Numbered from the stretch's first letter, positions 34,208 to 47,292 are shown. The stretch: 64,000 bases of DNA from Apostichopus japonicus (GCF_037975245.1 NC_092564.1:1937984-2001983), one strand, 5' to 3'. Notes: generated by a model not told the origin, from the sequence alone. Program-made: numbers and translations.

Positions 34208-34705
34208 GTGGCTTCTACACCTTGCATGAGTTAACCAAAGAAATATCTTCTGAACCGAAACTGCCGTCCCAGTAGTACCTGTTGTGAAAGGGTTCGTGGT
34301 CAATTGGAGTGACACCATCCTATTGATCTACAAGTCATGAATTTGTTTGTTTTAAGCAATTTATCTTTTACATTTTGTAATATGTTTTGCTTTGTTAACA
34401 GTGCATTGAAAATGCTGTCATATATTTGTCAGGTGGGCCTTTATTTGTCACTACAAAAGTCAGTTGAGCTTCTACTATGATCACTGGTGTTCTAGTGAGT
34501 GTAATGCAATGGTTCTTTGTTGTCAGTGAAACAGAGAAATATCTGTGGACTCGGAGGCCTTGTAAGCTTGTAAGGCCTTAAGAAGGGGAGGGGGAGGCTT
34601 CAGGTGTTAGATTCAGCTGATTACATAATGGAAAACTCAATGCATTTTTGCATTCTGATTAAAGTGCCTAGCTTTGATCACTGACGGACCCCTTTCACGT
34701 CGTTG

Positions 34706-34945
34706 TTATGTGGGCCTTTATTTTGTGTTATTTTGTTATTTGGGCCTTTATTTTGTGTTATTTTGTTATTTGGGCCTTTATTTTGTGTTATTTTGATATG
34801 TGGGCCTTTATTTGGTGTTATTTTGTTATGTGGGCCTTTATTTGGTGTTATTTTGTTATGTGGCCCTTTATATGGTGTTATTTTGTTATGAGAGCCTTTA
34901 TTAGGTGCTATGAGTTATGCGGGCCTTCATTTGGGTGTATTTCGG
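34706..34945. repeat. 30-bp minisatellite (A2 copy)
   Basis: Same eight-unit array as at 4,827, with some units differing in TTTTGTG versus TTTGGTG, which shows internal exchange between units. Confidence 0.9.
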
Positions 34946-35657
34946 GTTCAACTTATTGCATACCAGTCATGAGAAATTTGCTATGAAAGTTTAGTACCTT
35001 TTCAGTACAGTTCGTTTTGGTTTTATTCAATGTCCAAGAAAGTATAGAGATGGGAGGTCTGCTTTTGAATTAGATCATTCTCTGAAAGACTCTAAAGGGA
35101 AATCATATTTTCACAACATTGAAATAAGCTTGAAAATGTCAGGTACCAAATGTCACAGGGGTTAGGGGGGGGGCAGGGGGGAGATTGATGGAGGGTATTT
35201 GTCATTCTACTGGCTTTGAATGTCCAGCTTGACTTGCTTTGAAAACATTGCTTCCTACATTTGCTACAGTAAGTAAGAAGAATACAAGCTATAGGTCTGG
35301 TGGTTATTTTCAGTACTACTTACCTTGAAATTAATTTTAATATCCTTTTCAATCCGTGCTTATCTGTGGATTTGCCACTATCGTCTGTTTTTTATAAGAG
35401 TTGGAAACTGTCATTTGTTTTTTTCTTTACTATGTGGTTTATAGCAGATTGTTTATATTTTCACAAACACAAGAAAAGACAAATGCATTTTTTTTTTGTG
35501 TCACACTGTGGTTAAGAAGCATAATCCATTGTTATTGATGACTGCCGCTGCATAATCGTAATCCAGACTGGTGACTTCACAATCATATCATAAAGGAAAA
35601 AATTGTTACTAAACTGCTTATCTATCGCAAAAAGAAAAAAATTAGTCTAGTCTGCCT

Positions 35658-35688
35658 CTGAAGAATGTCCTGCTAGGATTGAAACGTC
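35658..35688 (+). other. Hammerhead-ribozyme-like motif (A2 copy)
   Basis: CTGAAGA (the conserved CUGANGA core), a hairpin GTCCT-GCT-AGGAT, then GAAAC and GTC. This is the order of a minimal type I hammerhead with a very short stem III, as described for Penelope-like elements. No reverse transcriptase remains nearby. Confidence 0.45.
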
Positions 35689-36072
35689 GGGCCCTCTAAC
35701 TTTAACATATTTAATGTTTCTGTTTAAAGAGCCATCCAGAAACATCACTTAAATAGAGTGAATCATCTGTTTGTGTAATGACAAAAAGAAATGAAATAGA
35801 TTGATGGTTGCTAGAATGAAAGGAAGTTCAAGAATTGAAAGTTATAGAAGGAAAAGAACTGAAATGATCAGTTGGAAGTGGACATACTTGTAGTGTGAGT
35901 ACAATGTCCCGAGTATGAGTGCAAGTACTGAATTATGTGTACAGACTGGAGTACTGTACCTGGAAGGGAATAATTCATTTGCAGTTTGCTGCATTCATCA
36001 ATTCTTTCTTTCTGAGGTCGTATTGCACAAAAGAGATGCCATTGGTGAACTGTAATCTGAAAGCAAGATGGT

Positions 36073-36318
36073 TGTTATGTATGTATGTATTTTAGATCCT
36101 CCTGCAAGCAGGAACTTGCGAAAAAGCCATCATTAGCTTATCAAAGCCACAAGCTGACCGAAGTCAGTCTCTTAGATTCATATTTTAACGTCCATGATTA
36201 TGAATTGTAAATTGTCAACAACTCTATAACTGGACGACATACATTAATCTTGGAGTGACTCGAACTCAGGACCTTATGATTGAAGGGCATCGGCGTTAAC
36301 CACTGAGCTAACACTCCC
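36073..36318 (-). mobile_element. tRNA-derived SINE (A2 copy)
   Basis: Same element as 6,187-6,486. The tRNA-like head is at 36,252-36,318 (minus), and the tail is reduced to a few TACA units. Confidence 0.65.
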
Positions 36319-36649
36319 TTGTCAAATTTTACTCCATCAAAACACAATTTGTACAGTTTTTAAAGAGAGCTGAATTAGAAGCAATCGTTCAGCTTTGCAA
36401 TGAGTAATGTCTCCAGTCACTCAATCTCTAACGTGAAAAAGACTTGAATATATTTGTCATGTTTTGCTCGCCTAGAAATAGCACAACTTACTACAGCCCT
36501 GCAATGGATACAGAAGCTTCATACCAACTACTTACCCTAGATGTACAGTACTCTGGTAGTAGATTTAGGTACTTGATTCTAGTCTTCTAGTTCCATAAAA
36601 TACTTGTGTTTGTCAAGTTATGCCAAGCTAATGTTTGTCAATTTAGCAG

Positions 36650-37045
36650 ACTAATTACCAGCTTATTGTACCACTATGGTGGCTCATAACCAGCTTACTG
36701 CACCATTATAGTTACAAGCTTACTGTGCCATTATAGTTACAAGCTTACTGCGCCATTATAGTTACAAGCTTACTGCGCCATTATGATGACTCATTACCAG
36801 CTTACTGCACCATTATGGTGACTAACTACCAGCTTGCTGCACCATGATGGTGACTAATTAACAGCTTACTGCATCATCATGGTGACTGATTAACAGCTTA
36901 CTGCATCATCATAGTGACTAATTAACAGCTTACTGCATCATCATGGTGACTAATTAACAGCTTACTGCACCATGATGGTGACTAATTACCAGCTAACTGC
37001 ACCATTATGGTGACTAATTGCCAGCTTACTGCACCATTATGGTTG
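36650..37045. repeat. ~31-bp minisatellite, expanded (A2 copy)
   Basis: Homologous to 6,866-7,146 but longer by roughly 110 bp through amplification of a TTATAGTTACAAGCTTACTG subunit and a CATCATCATGGTGACT subfamily. Confidence 0.9.
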
Positions 37046-38278
37046 CAAAGAAATGGTTTGAAGCACTTGTGTGGGTCATGCACTAGTTATAATATCTAGA
37101 AGTATATCCTGTTGTGAGGTTGCTCTGTTCTTTTGAAATTTAATATATCAGTATGCACTTCATGAAGTTCCTGTAGATTTATTGTTACTGCAAGTTGCTG
37201 GTAGGATCTTTGTTTTTAAGTTACATTTTGTTTGATTCAGCCTTAGTGTGTCCATTGGAAGGTGCAGCTTTTATTCAATTGTTTTTATCCTTTATTTTCC
37301 CAAGATTGATTCTTTTTTGAGGTTGTTTTCTGTTGTGAATTTGTTTGAAGCCTTGCTTTATTTTACATTTTTTTTGGTGCATATCTCCGAAACGATAGAG
37401 GTTTTATTTGTGTTGTTTTATTTACTTGTTTTGTTTTCTTGCAATTTGTTTTTGTATTATAAGACCACACTGAAATTGTACTCTTATCAGCTTTTACCAT
37501 ATGTGTTTTTTGTTCTCAAGTGTTTGGAGGGTCTTATTTTTATTTTGTTTTTTATTTTTTGGGGTGCCAATTTCAGTTATTATACATTACCACTATATCT
37601 GAATGAATGAGACATTTCACACCCTTTGCCTAGTTAAGTCAAACTTAACGTAAAATTAATTCCTCTTTATTCAGTTAAACTCAGATCTAATGATTCCATA
37701 TATTCTGCTAGAAATTTTCATAATTCAATATTCGTTCATTTTTCTCCTACCCTATGAAAACTACATGAATGTAGTCATGTAAGTGTGAATCCAAGTCACC
37801 TCCAAGTATGTTTAATACAACATCTGAAACTGATCAACTCTGACCAAGGCTGGCCATTTGTTGCTTTCGTCATTTATATGGTATCTTGTTGTCATAGAAA
37901 ACGATTATTAATGTTATTTGATCAGAATCAGTGCCAGAGGATTGCATGGTGAAAATTTAGACCAATCCAATGAAATTTGACATTTTTGGAGGAATATGGC
38001 CCAGCTTTGAAAGCAATTTTTTGTGCTTGGTTGGTCAATTTTAAGATTGCTACTGTCAAGTATAAAATCATAAATTCTCAAATGAATATTGCGATGGACT
38101 GAATCAAACTGAGACACCCTTCTTTGTCTTTGTACTCAATGTAGGCCAACCAGTGAATAATTAAACATACCTTCTGGTTCTCAATATTTAGTTGCCAAGA
38201 CACTAGTTTTCAAATAAGTATTTTAATTCAGTATACACTTGTCAACTTTCATTTTAACCTTTTGAATGTTTTCGCCAG

Positions 38279-38360
38279 GTTTTGCCTTGATAGGGATAAT
38301 CCGGAGGAAGTATCCATGAATTCTATATCTGCTACTGCTGCAGCAGGCAATGATCTCTGA
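38279..38360 (+). CDS. Extended synaptotagmin, alternative terminal exon (A2 copy)
   Basis: Completes Trp, then FCLDRDNPEEVSMNSISATA, AAGNDL and TGA. Relative to 8,333-8,411 there are silent ACA/ACT and GGT/GGC changes, one Phe/Cys change and one in-frame Ala insertion, consistent with selection on the frame. Confidence 0.65.
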
Positions 38361-38799
38361 GGAAGACTAAGAGGCTTTTGATAATATTTAAACTGATTTA
38401 TTCAACTGTTGTGTGCTTTTGTGTATACATACACTACATTGTTTTGTGAATCCTTTCAAATTCTTGTGTAAGTAAATTCTTGAATGTTTTATCAACACGA
38501 ATGTCTTATGATTTTACCAGTATTTGGAAAGAGGGACTCTTACTACTACAAGTCATCTCTCAAATGTCAAGATGACTTAAAAGTCAAGATACCCAGACTA
38601 TTAGTTTTATTTTCATTAAGATTGTGGCAAGTTGAATGGTATGTTTCCATTCTTAATTAATGGAAACTTGATGTAACAAGTAAAGATGACAGCAATGTTT
38701 TAAGTGTTGCTATGTCCAGATGCATGATGTTAAATAATTTAGTCAAATCATGTTTTCATATTTGTTAGTAATACACTCACATGTTAACCTTCAAACCTC

Positions 38800-39310
38800 A
38801 CAACCTTCTACCCGTGTTCGTTTCTCCTGCATGATTCTCCTTTCCCTATTCCTATCCTCATTCTTCCTCCACTTCCCTTTTCTCTCTTCTCACCCTTCCC
38901 ATCCCTCTTGTACATCTCTCAGCCCTTCTCCATCCTCCTCCCAATTCCAATTGACCTTTTCCCTTCCTCCCCCTTCCCTTCCTCTCCTCTCCCCTCCTTC
39001 TTCCTTCCCTTCCTCCCCTCCTCCCCTCTCCTTCATCCACCTACCCTTCCTCTCCCTCCCCATCCCCTTCCTCCCCTCCTTCCTCCTCTGCTTCCTACCC
39101 TCTCCTTACCAACCCCTTTCCCCTCCTGTCCTTTCTTCCTTCCCTTCCCTTCCTCCCCCTTCCTCCCTTTCCTTTTCCTTCCTCCCTCTCCTTCCCCTCC
39201 CCCTACCTCCTCTTTCTTTCCACTCTCTCCCCTTCCTCCATTCTCCGTCTTCTCCCTTCCATTCCTTCCTTCCCATTCCTGACAACCCTACCCTTTCTCC
39301 TCTCTGGACA
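38800..39310. repeat. Polypyrimidine tract (A2 copy)
   Basis: About 500 bp of C/T-only character, with numerous small length differences from 8,930-9,420. Overlapping open frames (193 and 124 codons) are compositional. Confidence 0.85.
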
Positions 39311-39472
39311 TTTCTCTCCCCAGTGCTGTAAATATTCTGTAGGAATTGTTTATGTTTATTCATGTGCCTTACATTGTGTTTATCTTACACTAATACAAGT
39401 TGGTGTTTGGTATTCACTATTCAGTTCCTCATTATTCAGTGGTGGGTAACTAACTGCCTCTGTTTCAATCAG

Positions 39473-39507
39473 GTCAACACAGAGAAAGTATCTACTATGC
39501 GGGGTAG
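39473..39507 (+). CDS. Candidate third terminal exon of extended synaptotagmin (A2 copy)
   Basis: After tttcaatcag: GQHRESIYYAG-TAG in the phase of a possible GC donor at 38,347. The only base change from the A1 copy is silent in this frame. Weak support. Confidence 0.28.
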
Positions 39508-41415
39508 AGAATTACCTGCTTGATGCCATTTTGTTCTAGTGTATTGTGCTAACATTAGTTCATAACACATTTACTAAGTGCTCTATCTGAATTTCTTTTT
39601 TTCAAAAGTGTGTTTATTTTTACCTTTACTACAGCTGTTGTGTACATATATTCCTAATACAAGATAATTGGTATATCAGGTTATCATGTCCTATAGGATG
39701 AATATCCTGTTATTTAAGTTATTTAGTTAATAATTGAAATTTTTAAAAGAATGAATTCTTTGCTTGTAAGTCTGACAATGGGTTGGACATCAGTCACCCT
39801 CCTTCCACCTCTTGTACACACACATACCAAGAGGAGTCACAGTTTGGCAGATTTAACTACCTCTTGGACTATTAACCCAAGAGTACTGTTATAGTCACTC
39901 AGATCACCGGGAAATTTCAAACGTAATAACTAGTAACAGTAAGAGGAGTACAACCTCCCACCAGGGGTGGAGTGGGGCGAGTGATAGTATTGAAGCAGAG
40001 GGAATGCTTAAAACTGGAACATTGTGTACGTATAAACATAGTTGTGAATGGCCTCTATAGCTCCCCTCCTACATACTGTCAACTGCACATGCCGTGTGGG
40101 GTGGGGTTCAGTAGTTGGACTGGTGGCCACAACAACCATTTGAAAATTTTGCAAGATAAAACGTGGTAAGAGAGATGAATATATTTACGTATGCAGTTTA
40201 TGTAATGTTTTCTTGAATGAAAAACGAAAGAGTATTTTTATCTTGTGAATCGTTGCTGTGATTAATCTTGAAAATATATTGAAATCAGAAATAAACAGGG
40301 TTTGTTTCCATAATTTATTGGATTTTCAAACGAACTTGTTCATCAATTTATTTTGTTTATATTTGATGGGCCATCGATGATGGTACACCTGGTGGGTAAG
40401 ATCTCAGGGGCTACGGGGGGGGGCAAGTGTCCCCAGCCCCCGCACACTATAATTACCACTTCTTGCTAATGACAACTATACTTTTATACGGGTCTGCTGA
40501 GAAAAGCCGAGCAGGAAGGAAGTGGTACAGCGAGTAAGCTCTCGAGATATCCCATAAATTTGAAAGTTCTTCAATGTTTCCAAATAAATAGATCTCGAGC
40601 CATGACACACGATGGTACCATCTAAACATCTTAGGAGTAATTCACTGTAATGTAATACTGTCTCAAGTTCAATTGATCAAATAGAATAATGAGCAAGGAC
40701 ATACGAAAGAATAATTTATAGAGACTTGAGAAGTTCTCGAACTTTCAAAACGAATAAGGAACATGATATGCATACTTGCATCTCAGTTTAAAAGGAGCCC
40801 AGTCTTCTATATATCACTGACTATGTTAACTGGTAGGGTACGACAAAGTCACCAGCTTTCCCTTCTCCGCTTACACTCCTTCATAAAATGGAAGAATCAA
40901 GACGGAAATAGTAAATTAAGATTTATAAAGTTTTTCAGAGGTGCTCGATCTTTACACATTGAAATGTTTGTCACAATATATCTACGGATAAGTTGTTCAT
41001 CCATCTATAGTAAGAAGAAAAGGCGAAGACTAAAAAAGAATAAATTCACGATTAGATTTAACAACATCAACCAAAAGAAAATGTTCCCATATAGACCTTT
41101 AAGCAGGTCTAGCACATATATGATTGTTTACTTTTTTTGTAACGGAATCAGCCATGGAGAGATTTCGGTTGACATGAGTTTCAATATAAAGTTGCGAATA
41201 AAATGTACATAAATCGTGATGAACTCGGGTCGCTTGGTCCATTTGCATGTTAACACTGAACTTTTGTAGACCTACTAGTTGGGAACTTCGTCATGTCATG
41301 TCCTGAAGAAATTACTTTACTCTATCACTTTGAAAGTATGGTATGTAAAGGCTTCCGTTCACTATGAAACAATAGATGAGAACTCTAAAGTTTTTTTTTT
41401 TAATTTTCAATTGAC
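39508..41415. other. Intergenic, no gene recognised (A2 copy)
   Basis: Homologue of 9,619-11,556. The 149-codon frame at 40,763-41,212 is basic and Lys/Arg-rich, has no recognised domain and is not open in the A1 copy. Confidence 0.55.
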
Positions 41416-41422
41416 TATAAAT
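41416..41422 (+). promoter_or_regulatory. TATA box of RNase A-like gene (A2 copy)
   Basis: TATAAAT, 183 bases before the ATG, at the same relative position as in the A1 copy. Confidence 0.5.
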
Positions 41423-41604
41423 CAACTCTTCAACCAGCAATACTTGAATTCGTGACATATTAAAAGCAGCCTCACTCATTCTTTAACCAGAAAGAGTCTC
41501 GCACTGTTTTTGTAAACCACAAACTATCCAGTTAGCAAATCTAGTTGCCTGCATTTACTTCGAAAAATAAATCTGTGAATATAGAGAAAAAGAGCAGACA
41601 CACG

Positions 41605-42084
41605 ATGAGTTCTCCAGTTCGACTCATATACATCCTCTTCTTTGTTGGGTTTACCACTGGTGAATTCTTTGACGATTTCGATCCGTTTGAAGAAGCTGTC
41701 CTCACAGCCAAAAGGCGGCCGCGTCCATGGCGTGCATTTAAATGGAAGCACGTGTATTCTCGGCACCGCACCTGTCCCAAGAATATATCATGGCAAGATT
41801 TGGCACAAAAGCGTCTGGGACAGCAGTACGGAGAACAACGAGAAAATCAGTCCTTCATCTGTGTCTGGAACGATATGGCAATCACTGATGGCTTCACAGG
41901 TGATCTCATACCTTGTGGGAAGAATGACCAATTCAAATGGAGTAACCGTCCGTTTGACTTGGTCCATATGGAGTGGAATCACCGTGATGATACTTACGAT
42001 GTCATATACAAAGGCCCTGGGTATATCTGCGTCAAGCTCGTAGGCGGAAAACCGGTTCATTTTGACTCTTATAAAAAAAGTTAG
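41605..42084 (+). CDS. Secreted RNase A-like protein, variant 2
   Basis: 159 aa, no intron, signal peptide MSSPVRLIYILFFVGFTTG, same length as variant 1 despite internal indels. F45-KWK-H49, R79-ENQSF (79-84) and P150-V-H152-F-D correspond to the His12, Lys41 (Arg here) and His119-Phe-Asp regions of RNase A; spacing is 30 and 68 residues. The C-terminal PVHFD is closer to vertebrate RNases than the variant 1 form (PTHFH). Cysteines at 57, 86, 104 and 142; only 104 and 142 have counterparts in variant 1. Residues kept in both include K-H-V, D-L-A-x-x-R-L, Q-S-F-I, M-E-W, K-G-P-x-x-I-C and L-V-G-G-x-P-x-H-F. An upstream ATG at 41,545 would add 20 residues and hide the signal peptide, so I reject it. 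Confidence 0.68.
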   Translation: MSSPVRLIYILFFVGFTTGEFFDDFDPFEEAVLTAKRRPRPWRAFKWKHVYSRHRTCPKNISWQDLAQKRLGQQYGEQRENQSFICVWNDMAITDGFTGDLIPCGKNDQFKWSNRPFDLVHMEWNHRDDTYDVIYKGPGYICVKLVGGKPVHFDSYKKS

Positions 42085-45000
42085 TTTTGAAAATAAGAAG
42101 AGCTGCATTAGAATCATCTTTAGTAGGGGCAGATGTTGGTGTTCGGTTGATATTTTATCTGACATTTAGACTGACAGGTTATCGTTTAATACAAGCTAGC
42201 GTCGATTGATATCAGTATTTTTCAAACACTTTTGTTTCTATTTTCCAATGGCATATGCGAGGTTTAAAAAATGAACAGTTGTCTGAAAACTGTATTGAGA
42301 CCGGAGGATGGGGTATAATCGAGAAGTAGTTATAAATATCGAAGACGAATGAAGAAGAATGTTATCTCCTCTCCTCTTCTCTGGAAGTGTCGTCATTCAT
42401 CATCTGAAGTACTGTACATTATATGGGAGTGACCAACCCCTCCACTAGATGAGCCATTCCGTACCATCTTGATAATCGAAAGTGCTGTAAACAACATTAA
42501 TGCAGCACAAAACATTGAATGTGATATTATGTAATAACTGGGAGTGTCGTCATGAAGCATGCATGAGACTCGTCGAACCTAACACCAGTTCAGCCGTTAC
42601 ATTGTCGATAGCGACCTGTGTTAATAATATTTCATAGACGAATTCAGACAAGTTGGCAAAGGAATCTCTATCATTCCGTGTATATCTTGTCCATTGGAGG
42701 ATAAACAAGAACATTGGCATAGTAAAGTATAACAACAGCATTTCAGCAATAGCAAATACAGTTTCAAGACTTTGCTTTCAAAAGTATTTATAAACCCATC
42801 ACACTGTTGTATATGTTTTGTTTCAAAGGATTAATTATCACTAATAATATTTTCCACTGAACTTGAAAGTAAGCATTGGATAATCAACACCAGGTTAGAA
42901 GTTAAGTGAGAAAATACGCCATCCTTCCTGGAACACATGCACCTCTTCTACAAAGTCGTCCAGCGATTCATACAGATTGCCATGGCTGCCGTCGTGTTTT
43001 CTTTCATAGACGAGTTCAACATTGTCAAGATGGACAAGAAATCGCATCAGGTTAGCATCTACCTTGGCAAACGTGGAAAGCTGGAAGTCCATTCACATAG
43101 TATAGAAATGACTCTTCGTATATACATAAATAAAATGTAGGCATGTAAGAAATAATCAAATCTGACAGTACTTATTGTCATAACTTGGAACATAATCCAT
43201 TGAAGTTTTAACATAGTTTCGTTTCGATTTAAAACCTAATTAAAAGAACGTTACTCAATAGTTGACTTATCTCAACCCAATTCAGACCTTTGTTCAGTTG
43301 TTATTTTAGAATATACTTTGCCATTTCTCTGAGTTAAACAATAGTAAGCGTCTCTCTTTATCTTCATCTGAAATGATATTACCTTTTACAGTACTCCAAG
43401 CCAAACGGACATACCTGTAACAGCAATGCTTTGTTTATTTGATTAGAACTGGTTAATTGCGGTGAAGTGGTAACACCTGACACTGTCCGGTAAACCTTAT
43501 AAATTAAGGAATCTCTCGCTTATTGATTTTAATCTGATCAACTTGAAGTACCTTTAAATATTAATCCTTCCAAGAGTACCATCCGGGAAATCGTCAATTC
43601 GAATGAATTGTTGCATCACATATAGTGGAAACCTTTGCTGAATCCTCGTTGAGGGAGGTGAGTGCAATAATAGTGATAGCTAACGTACCCCCTCTCCCCT
43701 CGGGTGCACCCTCTTCGCCGTAAGTCAGTGTGTTTTGCATTTAATACAATATGTGTTGTCGATGGGTAGCAAATCACTCTTTGGACAAGGTATGCATCAC
43801 TTTTGGATGTACGGTCTCCCTCGACGTATGTATTCAACAGCAACCCCCCCCCCCCCCCATCCCAACATCCAGTAACTATACACCACTACATGAATCTACT
43901 GCGTATATCAGATCCAGTATAAGGAAGAAACGTTTGACTGTTCCAGCGTTTTTTGTTGTTGCATATTTTAGATTGTAAAGACTCGGTTCCCCGCTTTATG
44001 AAAACCGGCCAATCAATATCGTTAATATAGGCCTAGTCTCACAGCGCTGTCGTATACCACAACTGGCGTTTGTACTGACGCGTGCGTATTTGGTTGATGA
44101 TTTCTTAAAATTTGGCGATTGAAGCGAAAAACGACTTTCGGCTGTGAACTTAGGCGTGGGTGGGCTGCCCCCCACCCCCACCCCCAACAAGATATTCCTT
44201 GAAAATTCGGAGCAATGTGCTGATATTGTTTCGGGCACTAATGTGACAAAATTAAATAAACTTCAATGTGCCTAATTCTGTTTGATGAGAGTCAGTAGTT
44301 CCGTACAAACACCAGCCTCAGGTAATTAGCCTAACGTTCTAAGCTTGCCCGAATGATCTGACATTGATGTTGTGGAGTTTTCATCGTTCGTACTCCATGC
44401 TTTCCTTCTCTGTCCCAAGAAGATGTTATGATAATCCACTATTGGCATTCGTTATAACAATCGAATTTAAAAGGTCAGGGGGATCTCACCAGTAAGACCC
44501 TATTGGCTACATTAGTCGGGCAAATCGTTACAGCCCCTCCCCCCCCCCCCCGACGTGTAACGTTTAACGTTAAGTACTGTCAAATATTTGCATTGACGAA
44601 GTCAGATTTTGTTTAGTTCAGCGCGGAGTTCATGAAACAGTTTTATGAAGCACACTTTATAAGGCACTACTTCATTAAGGATGCTTGCGATGAGATATGT
44701 AACTCAGTGGATTGCCTTTATTTGGCAACGTTCTTGTTGATGTGTCTACCTTGTTCTTGGTTTGGTAAACGGACTTTTCAGTTTAACTATCGCGCGCCCT
44801 CATTCGAAAGACTTTGTTGGCATATAATGTTTTGAGTAGGTAGCAGGGCTCTAGTACTCTACGGAGTCCATTCTCTGCGGAATCGAATTCTGGCTCTGGT
44901 TGGCTTACACTCGGACCTGGAGTGCCATGGATTGCTGACAGAGTCCATTAAGTTTCTAATCATCTTAATTGCAAGATGGCATGCAAGGATTTCATATTTT

Positions 45001-47112
45001 AATTCTCTTTGAAATTGTTAAATATAAATGATCTCACTAAAAAAGGAGTGAATTACATTGCCTTATTAAAAAAAAAAAGGTTTAGGTTTAATTTAGTTTA
45101 GAAAAAAAAGAATCAGGAGGGACATAAAGTCCCCATCAAGGACCCTATGACAAATATCTAAACAAAGAAGTCTAAATTCCTATTCTTAAGTATCCAAAGC
45201 AATTTGATATTTTACAAGTGTAGCATCTCTTAGAGCAAAAATATTCTCTTGTTCAGAGCAAATGCCTCATTACGTCTTGAGTCTCAACTGTCTAAATATA
45301 TGAGGATGTAATTTTTTGCCAGAATTTTGGCTCATTCGCATAATTTGAAGGACTGAAATATTCAGGCAATAACATCACCTCTGTTAATCAACAAAAAAAA
45401 AAATACATTCGGGCGCGTCACCGGTCAGATTTCAAAACTTCAACACTAGTTGAGAATTAGTTGTGCTTAGTCACTCAGTATAAGGTAACCTTATTCTTCA
45501 CTACTGAAAATTTGACAAACGGCTTCAGGCAGAATTAATATTTCATAAGAAAAGAAAAATAACCTGCGCCATTTTAGAATTTTATTACTTATTTAATTTT
45601 ATTTCCCGGTAATTTAGGAAATTTTGGGATTGGCAGGACATTTGAAATAATAGATATTATGCTATCAGATTGAGATTCAGGTCACTCCATTGGACCATGT
45701 TTTCTAACAAAAGAGTTTTTAATCCACTCAATTGGTAGCTCCAATGAAAAATTTGCGGGGCCAATGTGACCTAATATATAGTTTTGGCGTAGCGTCATTA
45801 CCACTGCGTAATTAACACTGTTCTAAATCTGCAGGGACAATAATCTGCTTTATAGTGATCAGTTTCTAACATAGTGTGCTAATTCATGCTTTTAAATAGT
45901 TAAATTGTAGCCATGCTTCGAGCAGAGGGTGGGATACGTCATCTCTTTAGTGGGAAAACCAGGTAATAGGTAGGTGGGGTGTTGGTGGGGCGATGGGGAG
46001 GGGGGTGGTGGTGCAGGTGCAGAAGACAAAATTTCTGCCTTCACTAACACATTACTGCTGTAGTTTTCAGATGGAACCATTTCATGAGCCAAAAGAGTTG
46101 GAGACAATCCAGAGATCATATTTTTATTATCATTTACACCTTACGATTGATATACATTTTGAAGAAGTAGACAAAAAATCAAAATGTAGAGATTTATTAT
46201 CCAAATTTTGAAAGAAGTCTCAAATAGTTTGACGTAAAAGGTCGGATATAATATTATTTTTAAATTTCGAGATAAGAAAACAAAATTGTAGCAAAATTTA
46301 GTCAAAATTCCAACCCCACCTCCACCCCCCCCCCCCCCCGCCTGGACCCACCAAAGCGTTGAAATACATTCCAATGTCAGCATGGTCCAACACTCATGAT
46401 TATAAAGAGTAATAAAACAATAATCAAGAACAAAATATGATATAAAAGGTTGTTCTTTCTGTTTTTATTTAGATCTATCCATTTCCCTTTTTTATCATTT
46501 ATTATGCTAACAAAATGCTATACTACGTTGGGCTTTACGATAGAAACGGCTGAAATTCAAGTCTTCTCAGAGATATAATTCTGTGCATTAAAATTGCTCC
46601 GTCGAGAACTACAAATATCTACAAATGCTGCAGCTGAAATCCTCGTGATCCTTACGAGGGCTTGGAAGCAATTCAGAATATTTAACTACCCTGTCTTTGT
46701 GTGTTTCTATATATACTTCATTGTTCATTTTCCATTGATAAGAACTTTACCAATGCGGATTATATTTTTTTTTTTGAAGATTTCAGTTCGACCCAATATT
46801 ATAATTTTATTCCACTAGCAAGACTGTATACATTCAGCTCGACAATAAGAAAATACAAACCAAGAAAAACAAAGAGTAAAAGCAAAGAATTTCTTACGCA
46901 CTATGACGTCACATACTAATAAAATGCTAGCATCCTGACACAACCTTGGAAATCAGGGTATCTGGTATTAAAGAGAGAGAGAGTAGTGTAGTAGGCCTAA
47001 TCAAAGAAGCATGGCTTTCTAGACACAAATGTTCACTGAGTTTTAAATTATGTTCACTGAGATTTAATGTTCACTGAGATTTTCACTGAGATGTTCACTG
47101 AGATTTAAATTA
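42085..47112. other. Gene-poor interval (A2/B copy)
   Basis: Homologue of 12,227-17,248. Near-identity with copy 1 starts at about 42,962. Lacks an 18-bp segment present at about 12,690. No convincing gene; poly-C runs near 43,843, 44,539 and 46,325. Confidence 0.5.
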
Positions 47113-47292
47113 TTATATTTCAATTTTTTGAGCTAAACGCTCAAAGAGGTCGATCATCTTCACCAAATGTTGATGAGTAAATTCGCTGTTTGATAAAATC
47201 ATCTGCCAGAAGTTAGCCTTATCCTTGACTGGTTGATACGCCATCATCAAGACCCCTGACGTCATCATTTCCTGTTTCAAAAGTGGCGCAAA
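47113..47292 (-). CDS. Glutamate decarboxylase-like protein, last exon (copy 2)
   Basis: Same sequence as 17,249-17,428: 59 codons and TAA encoding the GAD/CSAD C-terminus (M-A-Y-Q-P, D-K-A-N-F, F-E-R-L). Intact acceptor on the minus strand. Confidence 0.85.
   Translation of the reverse strand, partial: FAPLLKQEMMTSGVLMMAYQPVKDKANFWQMILSNSEFTHQHLVKMIDLFERLAQKIEI

Larger units (their letters stand above)
34208..38278. other. E-Syt 3' UTR/intron region with repeats (A2 copy)
   Basis: Homologue of 4,332-8,332, with no gene recognised. It contains the 30-bp array (34,706-34,945), the canonical hammerhead-like motif, the SINE with a shortened tail and an expanded 31-bp array. Confidence 0.7.

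Noticed and set aside
40763-41212. 149-codon frame upstream of the RNase A-like gene
   Set aside because: No signal peptide or domain, and the homologous A1 region has in-frame stops.
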